From contig JACQFE010000006.1 in the NCBI GenBank assembly GCA_016200265.1, forward strand, positions 1 through 64,000: 64,000 bases of DNA. Direction: 5' to 3'. A program made the translations under genes and the position numbers. The DNA is from Planctomycetota bacterium (lineage in GTDB: Bacteria; Planctomycetota; Phycisphaerae; UBA1845). Below are positions 1 through 7,863 of this stretch, piece after piece (position 1 is the first letter of the stretch; each line of letters starts with the position of its first letter). The notes under the pieces are model-generated. The model was not told the origin of the DNA, made no database searches, and saw only the letters and a list, made by a program, of their open reading frames with translations.

Positions 1-60
1 ATGAAACGTGGCCACATCCATCACCGCCGGCATGGGCCGCTTGTTCCGGTTGTCAGGCAT
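1..60 (-). CDS. N-terminal fragment of an unidentified gene running off the window edge
   Basis: An ATG on the minus strand at position 60 opens a frame that stays open to the window edge, giving 20 residues beginning MPDNRNKRPMPAV. A strong ribosome binding site (GGAAGGAG) sits about 8 bases upstream, which is the main reason to call it. The fragment is too short to recognise a family. It lies downstream of the tRNA-Lys gene on the same strand. Nothing can be said about function. Confidence 0.5.
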   Translation of the reverse strand, partial: MPDNRNKRPMPAVMDVATFH

Positions 61-262
61 TTCGCGTCTCCTTCCTCGAATCGCGTAAAACCTAACAACT
101 ACCGTACTTAATAGCCGGAGTCAAACAGAGAATCAGGAAAACTTAAATCTACAACAGAGAGTCGGGTAAACCATGACCCCAGCCGCCACCAACCTCCAAC
201 TACGTTTGGCACAAGCCCTCAAGAAGGGTTGGGCTTTACTCTTCGGCTATTCCCAGGCTAAC
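61..262. other. Spacer between tRNA-Lys and the first gene
   Basis: No gene is visible. Around 212-235 there is a short inverted repeat, AAGCCC then GGGCTT with a 12-base loop. It could help end or process the tRNA transcript, but no U-tract follows it on the minus strand, so it is not called a terminator. Confidence 0.3.
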
Positions 263-335
<73 letters not shown>

Positions 336-435
336 TCGGACGGAGTATTGAAGCGGGAAGACGCGATTCGGTCAACGGCTCGAATTCCCCAACGTTGGTT
401 TGATTCGACGCCCTGAATTCGCGAGACTGGGCCAC

Positions 436-1122
436 ATGAACATCGCGGAGATCTTTCACAGCATTCAGGGCGAAGGAAAGTTGGCCGGCGTGCCAAGCGT
501 GTTCATCCGCACGTCCGGCTGCAATCTTCGATGCACTTGGTGCGACACGCCGTACACGTCTTGGGAGCCTGAAGGCGAAGAAATGTCGATCGACTCGATT
601 CTCTCGCGGGTCGAAGAATTCTCGTGTCGACTCGTGGTATTGACCGGCGGCGAGCCGATGATTGCCGATGGCGTCGAGGAACTGACTCGGAGAATTCGAG
701 CCGGCGGGCGACATCTCACCATCGAAACGGCGGCCACGGTTTGGAAAGATGTCGAGTGCGATCTCGCGAGCATCGGCCCAAAGCTGGCCAATTCGACGCC
801 GTGGGACCGCGAAGGAGGCAAGTTCGCTACGGCCCATGATGTAAACCGCGTCCAAATCGAGGTGATCCACCGCTTTATGGAATTCGAGGATTACCAATTG
901 AAGTTCGTCGTCGATTCGCCGCGCGACCTCGACGAAATCGACGCACTACTCACCCAGCTTTCACCCTACGATCCCGCGAGTGTCCTGCTCATGCCGCAAG
1001 GCGTCACCGTCGAAGAGCTGGCTGCGAAGAATTCGTGGCTGGCCGACGTATGCAAGTCGCGAGGCTTCCGCTTCTGCCCGCGATTGCATATCTATTTGTA
1101 CGGGAACACACGAAGCACCTAA
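436..1122 (+). CDS. queE: 7-carboxy-7-deazaguanine synthase, radical SAM (QueE)
   Basis: QueE rearranges 6-carboxytetrahydropterin to 7-carboxy-7-deazaguanine in queuosine/7-deazapurine synthesis. The 228-residue protein starts with the family signature MNIAEIFHSIQGEG, followed by the radical SAM cluster motif C29-x3-C33-x2-C36 (GCNLRCTWCD), the segment VLTGGEPM, and the family ending RLHIYLYGN. I chose the ATG at 436 rather than the in-frame ATG at 400 because family members begin at MNIAEIF. No other queuosine gene is adjacent, so this appears to be a single-gene locus. The next gene starts 13 bases downstream and may be cotranscribed. Confidence 0.93.
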   Translation: MNIAEIFHSIQGEGKLAGVPSVFIRTSGCNLRCTWCDTPYTSWEPEGEEMSIDSILSRVEEFSCRLVVLTGGEPMIADGVEELTRRIRAGGRHLTIETAATVWKDVECDLASIGPKLANSTPWDREGGKFATAHDVNRVQIEVIHRFMEFEDYQLKFVVDSPRDLDEIDALLTQLSPYDPASVLLMPQGVTVEELAAKNSWLADVCKSRGFRFCPRLHIYLYGNTRST

Positions 1123-1135
1123 ACTCTACGAAGTC

Positions 1136-1798
1136 ATGAAGCCAGCAAGTTTTCGATTCGTACGTCGATATGACACTGCCATTCCGGCCGAGACCGCCGT
1201 CGAGGCGGCTCGTATTTGCGGCTTCAAAGCAAGAGACATAACGAAGGAGCAAATTCTGCTCTCTGCTTCACTAAACGTCTGGTCTTTTGGTGAGCAGATC
1301 ATCGTGTCGCTCAGCGAAATAGACCAAGCACAGCTCATCGACATTTCGAGCAAGTGCGTTTTGCCGACTCAGATTATCGACTGGGGCAAGAATGAGCGCA
1401 ATGTGAGACGGCTCTTTGCCGCAATCGATCTAATGCTAGGAGGTAGCCCTCGATTCGTGCTGTGTCCTCTTTGCCGAAAGTGCGGGTATCTGCTCGTCGA
1501 TGGCTCGATGCCTTGCTCTGAATGTGGCCAAGTCTTCCGATTTGGAGAGACGGATCGACCAGATCCCGGACTCCTAGCGGGGGCTTTGCGGATTTCTCTT
1601 CTTATAGCGGGAATTGAATTCGGTCTCGGAATGTGTGCGGCATTACTCTCTTGGCGATTGCCATTCATCAGGATCATATTGATTGCAATTTTCTTTCTGT
1701 TATTTGTGAATACGAGCGTAATTCTTGCGATTTTCTTCCTTCACCGGATTATTCGTCCCTTCATTGCAGAAAGCGGGACTGTGCATTTGGCGGAGTGA
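1136..1798 (+). CDS. Membrane protein with internal zinc-ribbon, unknown function
   Basis: This is a 220-residue protein of unknown function. Residues 1-105 are soluble and unassigned. A zinc-ribbon-like cysteine cluster follows (CPLCRKCGYLL then PCSEC, cysteines near 110, 113, 116, 127 and 130). Two hydrophobic segments follow (about 155-172 and 178-205), the second very strongly hydrophobic. The ATG at 1136 is taken because the longer frame overlaps queE. The gene is 18 bases upstream of a second zinc-ribbon membrane gene, so the two are probably one transcript. The ribbon-plus-membrane architecture recurs elsewhere in this window. No function is inferred. Confidence 0.7.
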   Translation: MKPASFRFVRRYDTAIPAETAVEAARICGFKARDITKEQILLSASLNVWSFGEQIIVSLSEIDQAQLIDISSKCVLPTQIIDWGKNERNVRRLFAAIDLMLGGSPRFVLCPLCRKCGYLLVDGSMPCSECGQVFRFGETDRPDPGLLAGALRISLLIAGIEFGLGMCAALLSWRLPFIRIILIAIFFLLFVNTSVILAIFFLHRIIRPFIAESGTVHLAE

Positions 1799-1816
1799 GT
1801 GAGGCAAGAATAAATT

Positions 1817-2677
1817 ATGACACGGGCAAAAGAGAAGGCCTATCGATTCCGTCGAACGATCTTGATCGTGGGCGTTCTTTATTTGCTCGCTGCGATCGCG
1901 TGGGCAGTGCTCCCGTTAACCCCCTTTTTCGACAAATGCGACGCGGAGAAATCCATTTTCCCCATGGGGCTACTCTATACACCGCTCACGCCGAATGGCG
2001 GCTCAGGCGAGGGCTTATACGCAGGCGCTGTCATTGTTCTCGTCGCGTTGCTCTTCATCGCTCAGTGGACATTTCTTCGGCCACGCGGTGCATGGATGGC
2101 CAGACTATCGACCGAAGGAAAGCCCTTGAAATCGGCCATCATCGTCGCCGCCGCGATGGCCATGTTACTAAGCCTCGGAGTTTTCTCTCTAGTTTGTGAA
2201 ATCCTCTCGAAAGAGCGATGGTCAAATTGGATGGATAAGGAATACAACACAATTTGGCCCATAATGTATTTATCAATGGTGCTGATGTGGATCGTTTGGG
2301 CGCTAATTTTTGGCGCCTATTGGCGTCAAGGTGATCGCTACACGCAGCTTTGGCGGATGATTCGGGCACTTATCGCGGGGAGTTTTCTGGAGGCGTTCGT
2401 AGCAGTTCCAGTGCATGTGGCCGTCACGCGGCAGCGAGAGTGCTACTGTTCGCGCGGCACGTATACGACATTGGTGTGCGCGGGCACGGTGCTGTTCTGG
2501 GCATTTGGCCCGGGAATCGTGATGCTGTACGCTCGCGAGAAATATCGACAGGCCAAGCTCTTCCCGCGATGTCCGAAATGCGATTACGATCTTCGCGGCA
2601 ATGAATCCGGCGTCTGCCCGGAATGTGGAACCAAGCAGACATCGACTACGCAATCACCTGAATTGCCGACGTCTTGA
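1817..2677 (+). CDS. Multi-pass membrane protein with C-terminal CPKCDYDLRG zinc ribbon
   Basis: The 286-residue protein has about six hydrophobic segments and ends with a compact zinc ribbon, CPKCDYDLRG followed by CPECG near residues 258-275. This ribbon is a common and little-understood feature of planctomycete membrane proteins. A related protein with the ribbon at its N-terminus lies at 37729. Start is the first ATG. The 3' end overlaps the convergent modC gene by 32 bases, so the last ten codons of each are read from the same DNA on opposite strands. Function unknown. Confidence 0.75.
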   Translation: MTRAKEKAYRFRRTILIVGVLYLLAAIAWAVLPLTPFFDKCDAEKSIFPMGLLYTPLTPNGGSGEGLYAGAVIVLVALLFIAQWTFLRPRGAWMARLSTEGKPLKSAIIVAAAMAMLLSLGVFSLVCEILSKERWSNWMDKEYNTIWPIMYLSMVLMWIVWALIFGAYWRQGDRYTQLWRMIRALIAGSFLEAFVAVPVHVAVTRQRECYCSRGTYTTLVCAGTVLFWAFGPGIVMLYAREKYRQAKLFPRCPKCDYDLRGNESGVCPECGTKQTSTTQSPELPTS

Positions 2678-3782
2678 TGAGGCAGACCACCTGATCACCG
2701 ACGCGCAGATTGAGCACGTGAAGTGCTTCGTTCGTAATCTCTGCCCAGATCATCTCGCCGACATTGATTTGAACGAAGATTCGATCCGCGGCGGCGACAA
2801 TTTGAGTCACGGCTCCACGCCATGAATTCCGCACACTGAGACCTTCCACCTCGTGACGCGAAAGCATGACGTCCGATGGACGAAAAGCAATGGTAACGTG
2901 GTCTGCACGTGCCGACACGGATGTTGATGGAAGAACCGCCAGGTTCACTCCCAGCTTGGCATGAAGTACTCCGTCCGCTGCACGAGCCTCGCTGACGGAT
3001 ACAACGTTTGTCGGACTTGCAACAGAAGAAGTTCCAAGTCGGAAAGCCTCGTCAAGTGTCGCAATGGTCGGCCCCGCGGCTGCGACTCTTCCATTGTCCA
3101 AAAGAACTACGTGCTCCGCGAACTGGCGCACATCGACTTGATCGTGGCTGACGAAGATTGCAACGATACCCAGCCGCGAGACAATATCCTGCAAAGCAAT
3201 GAGCAAACCGTGCTTCAGTCTTTCATCAATCGCACTGACCGGCTCATCCATGAGAAGGATCTCCGGTCCGCTGAGCACAGCCCTTCCGAGTGCCACACGC
3301 TGACGCTGCCCTCCGCTCAATGTGGTCGGTCGACGTTCCAGTAATTCCGACAATTCAAGCATGGAAGCAACTTCTTCGAGTTCGAGCCGCGGCGAATTCG
3401 TGCGACGCATTCCGAATTGGAGGTTCTCGCGTACAGTGAGATGCGGGAAAAGTAAATCGTCCTGCGACACATAGCCCACGTCGCGACGCTCGGGCGGAAA
3501 GTTGATTCGCAACGAAGAATCAAACAGCGCGTGATCGCCGACGCCAATAGAACCCTCGGCAGGTTGTCGCAGACCTGCGATCAACTCCAAAGTAGTGGTT
3601 TTCCCGCAGCCGGATGGGCCGAATAGAGCCGTGATTCCAGAAGACGCCATGAAATCCAAGGCAAGATGAAATCCTTCAGAGTATCGATAGCCGCATGAAA
3701 CGTGCAATTGCCGCAGCGTCAAACCCTCACCCTGCCCTCTCCCTTGGAAAGAGAGAGGGGTTTGTGTCGATGGCTCTAGCAT
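2646..3782 (-). CDS. modC: Molybdate ABC transporter ATP-binding protein (ModC)
   Basis: This is the ATPase that powers molybdate (or tungstate) uptake with ModB and ModA. Visible motifs in the 378-residue protein are Walker A GPSGCGKT (about 55-62), the signature LSGGQ (155-159), Walker B ILLMDEP (175-181) and a switch His in FVSHD. A C-terminal TOBE-type oxyanion-binding region follows from about residue 300. The ATG at 3782 overlaps the end of modB by 7 bases, which supports coupling. Residues 10-20 (PLSFQGRGQGEG) are atypical and come from DNA resembling a dispersed GGGAGAGGG-type repeat, so the ancestral start may have been nearer residue 21. Last gene of modABC. Confidence 0.9.
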   Translation of the reverse strand: MLEPSTQTPLSFQGRGQGEGLTLRQLHVSCGYRYSEGFHLALDFMASSGITALFGPSGCGKTTTLELIAGLRQPAEGSIGVGDHALFDSSLRINFPPERRDVGYVSQDDLLFPHLTVRENLQFGMRRTNSPRLELEEVASMLELSELLERRPTTLSGGQRQRVALGRAVLSGPEILLMDEPVSAIDERLKHGLLIALQDIVSRLGIVAIFVSHDQVDVRQFAEHVVLLDNGRVAAAGPTIATLDEAFRLGTSSVASPTNVVSVSEARAADGVLHAKLGVNLAVLPSTSVSARADHVTIAFRPSDVMLSRHEVEGLSVRNSWRGAVTQIVAAADRIFVQINVGEMIWAEITNEALHVLNLRVGDQVVCLIKTSAIQVIA

Positions 3783-4492
3783 GATGAGTTCGTGACGCGT
3801 TTCTGCCCGTGTCTGCTTTGCATCGACAGCCATTCGCTCACGAGCATGGCCGCAGCAGCAATCACAATTGATATGATCACGAGCCGCCAGGCCCGATCCA
3901 GCCCGCCGGGTGATTCCATCGCCGAATAGACGGCCAATGGGACGGTTTGGGTGCGTCCGGCGATGTTGCCCGCGATCATGATCGTCGCTCCGAATTCTCC
4001 AAATCCTCGTGCGAAGGAAAGAACGGCGCCGGAGACGATCGCCGGCAAGCACAACGGTAAACTTACAGCCAAGAATGTCCGTAGCCGCCCTGCCCCAAGC
4101 GTCCTTGCCATCCCCTCAAGTCTTGCGTCCATGGCCGAGAATCCTATCCGCACACTACGAACAAATAATGGAAACCCGACAACCGCAGCCGCCAATGCCG
4201 CGCCAAGCCAGGTGAATGCAACATCGAGATCAATACACTCCTTGAGCAGTCGTCCCGCAAATCCGCGGCGGCCAAAAAAAATGAGGAGCAAATACCCCAC
4301 CACCACCGGTGGCACAACCAGCGGCAGCATCACGATCGTTTCCACGAGAATTCGCCCTCGAAATCGCTTTCGAGCAAGGATCCACCCCAGGGCGACTGCG
4401 GGCACGAAAGTCATCGCCAGAGCAGCGGCCGAAACTTTCAGGCTTAGCCAGAGTGCTTGCAACTCTGCTGCATCAAACGGCGACCAGTTCAT
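3776..4492 (-). CDS. modB: Molybdate ABC transporter permease (ModB)
   Basis: Inner-membrane channel subunit for molybdate uptake, 238 residues, the usual ModB length. It starts MNWSPFDAAELQALWLSLKV and has five to six transmembrane segments. The permease EAA-like loop is visible around ARTLGAGRLRTFLAVSLPL, followed by ARGFGEFGATIMIAGN, which is characteristic of ModB. The ATG overlaps the modA stop in an ATGA arrangement, and the 3' end overlaps modC. It sits in the middle of a compact modA-modB-modC operon. Confidence 0.93.
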   Translation of the reverse strand: MNWSPFDAAELQALWLSLKVSAAALAMTFVPAVALGWILARKRFRGRILVETIVMLPLVVPPVVVGYLLLIFFGRRGFAGRLLKECIDLDVAFTWLGAALAAAVVGFPLFVRSVRIGFSAMDARLEGMARTLGAGRLRTFLAVSLPLCLPAIVSGAVLSFARGFGEFGATIMIAGNIAGRTQTVPLAVYSAMESPGGLDRAWRLVIISIVIAAAAMLVSEWLSMQSRHGQKRVTNSSC

Positions 4493-5322
4493 GGGTTGTG
4501 CTCATCGAGGATGATGAATCCGGCACTCTTAAATGCGGCTCGCGATTGGGGCCCATTAAGAAACGCAAAAAACCTCCGAGCGGTTTCATTACTCGCGGAC
4601 CGTTTCAACAATGCCATCGGGTACACAATCGGATCGTGCAAGCCGTCCTCGAAAATGTGAACTTGCGCGACGAGCTTCGATGCCTTCGCATCAGTGGCAT
4701 AGACCAGACCGACATCGACTTCCCCGCGTTCCACATACGCAAGGACGGTGCGAACGTCGCTGCCGCGAACGACCCGCCCGGATTCGATCATTTGAGAATA
4801 AATTCCCAGTTTCCTTAGGGTCTGTTCTGCGAATTTTCCTGCGGGGACATTCTCGCCGGCCAATCCGACCTTCCCAACCGCCGCATTCAATAGATCATGA
4901 GGCTCGTGAATGCTCTTAGGCCCTGTGGTCGCATTGTCGCCGGTTGGAACCACCATCGCCAGCCGATTTCCGAATCTTTGCTTCACTTCCGCAACCGCAC
5001 CGGCATCGCTGAGCTTGCGCGCCCACTCCGCATCCGCGGCGATGAAAATGTCCGCCGGAGCCCCTTCAAGAATCTGAATGCCAAGCTGATTCGACGGGCC
5101 AAACGACAGATCAACTCTGATTGATTCACTTTTTTCGAATTCCGTAGCGATCTGTCCAAGCACATCTTTCAAGCTTGCGGCCGCAAATACGACGACGCTC
5201 TTTTGATCCTTTGCTGTGCCGCCGGTTGCTTGTGCCTTATCGTCCGCTTGCGGTCTGCAACCGGCGGACAATAATGCAACTAATGTCGTTGCAAGGACGA
5301 AATGCTCTGCGATGCTCAACAT
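4489..5322 (-). CDS. modA: Molybdate-binding lipoprotein (ModA)
   Basis: Extracytoplasmic solute-binding protein that delivers molybdate to ModB/ModC. The 277-residue form starts MLSIAEHFVL and carries a lipoprotein signal with lipobox LLSAGC (Cys22). A longer frame from 5364 adds 14 residues that do not look like a signal peptide. The mature part shows the ModA features VVFAAASLKDVL, FGPSNQLGIQI and the domain-crossing region DVGLVYATDA. It is first in the modABC operon and divergent from the M28 peptidase gene, with about 55 bases between them to hold both promoters. No molybdenum cofactor genes are nearby. Confidence 0.92.
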   Translation of the reverse strand: MLSIAEHFVLATTLVALLSAGCRPQADDKAQATGGTAKDQKSVVVFAAASLKDVLGQIATEFEKSESIRVDLSFGPSNQLGIQILEGAPADIFIAADAEWARKLSDAGAVAEVKQRFGNRLAMVVPTGDNATTGPKSIHEPHDLLNAAVGKVGLAGENVPAGKFAEQTLRKLGIYSQMIESGRVVRGSDVRTVLAYVERGEVDVGLVYATDAKASKLVAQVHIFEDGLHDPIVYPMALLKRSASNETARRFFAFLNGPQSRAAFKSAGFIILDEHNP

Positions 5323-5377
5323 GATAATCTGACACTCAATATGATCATTTGAAACATTATGCAAAGGGATTCAATCG

Positions 5378-7393
5378 ATGGGCTTCCAACGAAAAATCAT
5401 TTTCCTCCTGGCGACGGCGTTACTCTCCGGTTGCAGCAGTCCGGCCCGGCGATTTCAACAACACATTAACTACCTCGCGAGCGATCGGCTCGAAGGACGC
5501 GGTCTCGGCTCGCACGGCCTCGATCTCGCGGCGGACTACATCGCCAGAGAATTTCGTACCGCCGGGCTTGAACCGGGAGGTGATGATGGAACTTATTTTC
5601 AGAAGTTCCCCATCACATACCATCGCGAACTCAGCAGCGAAAGCCGACTCGCCATCGCCGGTGATTCGAAACCGCGCCGAGAAGGCCTCGATTTCATGCC
5701 GTTTGATTTCTCCTCCAGCGGCAAATTCTCCGGCAACATCGTCTTTTGCGGCTTCGGCATTGTCGCCAACGAAAAGGACCATGATGACTTCAAAGGCGTC
5801 GAGCTTCAAGGCAAAGTCGCGTTGATCTTTGACGGGGAGCCGAAATCATGGTCGGAAGCGAACGGCGGCGTGCCCACGCGATTCTCGTCGCTTCGCGACA
5901 AGATCTACAACGCCAAGGACCACGATGCGGCGGCCATTCTGGTCGTCAATCTCGCACCTGAGCCGAGCGAAAGGGACCAACTCGCTAGTTTCAGTCCGGA
6001 GACCGCGGACGATTACGGGACCCCGGCCATGCAGATCACTCGCGAATTGGCAACGGAAATTCTCTCGCGCGGCGGCGCGGGTGATATTGCGGAGGTCGAG
6101 AAGACCATTGTTGCCGGCACGTCAAAATCCGCCGCTCTCACAAACGTTACCGCGACCGGCGAGACCGTGTTCAAGAAGAAAACCACGACCGCTCGCAATG
6201 TGATCGGCGTCAGGCCGGGTCGAGGCTCGCACGCTGACGAGTGGATCGTCATCGGCGCACACTACGATCATCTCGGTATTCGTAAGCCGATGATGCGGAA
6301 ATTTGTAAACGGAAGATTGGTCAAAGAGGACTTGCCTTCGCAAATTCATAACGGCGCGGATGACAATGCGTCGGGCGTGGCCGGAGTCATCGAGATTGCT
6401 CGAATGTTCAAGAATGCACCGGTCGAGCGAGGAATCATGTTCATTGCCTTTACCGGCGAAGAGGCCGGTTTGCTCGGTAGCAAGCATTTCGTCGAGCATC
6501 CTACAATCCCGCTCGACCAGACCGTCGCCATGCTCAACATGGACATGATCGGACGGCTTACTAGGGCGACTCCGCGTGCGGAATCGGCCTCAACTCACGA
6601 ATCCCCATCTGCACCAAAAGAAAATCCGCACGCCGAAGCCAATCCACATGCCGAAAATAATCCACATGCTGCTGGTGGCGCCGCTTCCGTGCCAAATAAT
6701 CCAAGTGAGGCAAATCCTCATGCAACGCCTTCCCAGACTCCTGCGCCTGAAGTGTTTGGCCTTTCCAACGGCGACGGCCGTGTCCAGGTGTTCGGCACCG
6801 ATTGCGGCACGAATTTCCATGACCTCGTGATGCGCGACGCCCGGACGCTGGGGCTAACCATCGCCGTCGGCGTTGACGAAGGCGGCCGAAGCGATCATGC
6901 ATCATTCCTTCGCAAGCAGATTCCATCGATGCACTTTTTCAGCGGCAATCATCCAGATTATCACCAGCCGTCGGATGATTCGTGGAAGATCAATGCGGAA
7001 GGCGGAGAGCGAATTGCAGAGCTCGTCTTTCACGTCGCCGAAGACTTGGACGTGCAGCCCGATCGGCCCAAATTCGTCGTTGTCAAGCGTGATCGGCAAA
7101 CCCCCGCCGGAGGCGTCACCTCATTTCGCGTGGTCATGGGTTTGACGCCCAATTATGCCGCCGATGGACAGGAAGGCATGGGAGTAGACGGAGTCAGCCC
7201 GCAGGGCCCCGCGGACTTGGCGGGCATGAAAGCCGGCGACCGCATCATCAGCATTGGCGGCAAAAAGGTCGCGAACGTCTATGACTACATGGCCGCCACG
7301 CGGCGGAACAACCCGGGTGACGTAGTCGAAGTCTCAATCCTCCGCGAAGGGAAACCACTTGCGCTCAGAGTGACCCTGTCCGGAACACGGTAA
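5378..7393 (+). CDS. M28-family zinc aminopeptidase lipoprotein with PDZ domain
   Basis: Predicted exported metallopeptidase of 671 residues. It has a lipoprotein signal (LLSGCSS, Cys19), an inserted PA-like domain (about 105-250), and the M28 catalytic core with metal ligands in AHYDHLG (H295), GADDNASG (D328/D329), TGEEAGLLGS (E361/E362), NMDMIGR (D389) and GRSDHASF. A low-complexity insert of ENPHA-type repeats (about 405-445) interrupts the core. A C-terminal PDZ domain (about 575-671) follows, with GVSPQGPADLAGMKAGDRI. Likely trims peptides outside the cytoplasmic membrane. The histidine-rich insert is unusual and could hold metal ions, which is conjecture. Divergent from modA. Confidence 0.88.
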   Translation: MGFQRKIIFLLATALLSGCSSPARRFQQHINYLASDRLEGRGLGSHGLDLAADYIAREFRTAGLEPGGDDGTYFQKFPITYHRELSSESRLAIAGDSKPRREGLDFMPFDFSSSGKFSGNIVFCGFGIVANEKDHDDFKGVELQGKVALIFDGEPKSWSEANGGVPTRFSSLRDKIYNAKDHDAAAILVVNLAPEPSERDQLASFSPETADDYGTPAMQITRELATEILSRGGAGDIAEVEKTIVAGTSKSAALTNVTATGETVFKKKTTTARNVIGVRPGRGSHADEWIVIGAHYDHLGIRKPMMRKFVNGRLVKEDLPSQIHNGADDNASGVAGVIEIARMFKNAPVERGIMFIAFTGEEAGLLGSKHFVEHPTIPLDQTVAMLNMDMIGRLTRATPRAESASTHESPSAPKENPHAEANPHAENNPHAAGGAASVPNNPSEANPHATPSQTPAPEVFGLSNGDGRVQVFGTDCGTNFHDLVMRDARTLGLTIAVGVDEGGRSDHASFLRKQIPSMHFFSGNHPDYHQPSDDSWKINAEGGERIAELVFHVAEDLDVQPDRPKFVVVKRDRQTPAGGVTSFRVVMGLTPNYAADGQEGMGVDGVSPQGPADLAGMKAGDRIISIGGKKVANVYDYMAATRRNNPGDVVEVSILREGKPLALRVTLSGTR

Positions 7394-7863
7394 TCGTAGA
7401 TCATTCACGATTTGCCTCGCGCCAGGACTATCCTTGCCCTGCGATCTGAAATGATAACTGCTCAAGCTGAACCAAGAGATCGACTGATGCCACAGCTACG
7501 TCAGCGCCGACGTGAAGCGTCACCGGGGCGAAGTTGAGGATGCCGCGGATGCCGGCGGCGACCATGGCTTCGGCCGCGAGGATTACGTATCGACGGATGC
7601 ACCCTTGCCGCCGACTTACCGGACCCCACGCGCCTTGCGGCGGAATCATCTTACCGGACACAAACCGCCAAATCTGCAAGTTCGCTTCTGCGGCCCAATT
7701 GCGACGCGCGTGGTTGCCAGTCATTGAGAGAATCATCTGCGATCGCTATGATCTATTGTTCCGACGGATGGGGATCGGACCTTCTCATTCCTGCGCCAAC
7801 TTGGAAAAGGAAGAAGCACTCAGTACGCGTCAGCGAGTGAAAGCGACCTTGGGAGAACGGACG
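7394..7863. other. Intergenic spacer with gene remnant
   Basis: Apart from the rex remnant at 7428-7580, this 470-base stretch holds nothing recognisable. The open frame that runs upstream from the lipoprotein gene through 7534-7863 has no family-like sequence and is not taken as coding. Confidence 0.5.
7428..7580 (-). pseudogene. rex: 3' remnant of the redox-sensing repressor rex
   Basis: The minus strand encodes about 50 residues ending in a stop that match the C-terminal end of Rex repressors: AAEAMVAAGIRGILNFAPV, then VDLLVQLEQLSF. Upstream of residue LAAEA the open frame continues but no longer resembles Rex. The NADH-binding Rossmann core and the winged-helix DNA-binding domain are both missing. 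With neither a plausible start nor the functional domains, this is best read as the decayed tail of a deleted gene. Confidence 0.6.

Noticed and set aside
2646..3782. ModC as the missing ATPase for the permease pair at 31 kb
   Set aside because: It overlaps modB in a complete modABC operon and has a TOBE-type domain. It is 27 kb away on the other strand.
7534..7863. N-terminal extension of the Cys-rich lipoprotein
   Set aside because: The internal ATG at 7864 has a good ribosome binding site and starts a lipoprotein signal. The extension overlaps the rex remnant and looks non-coding.
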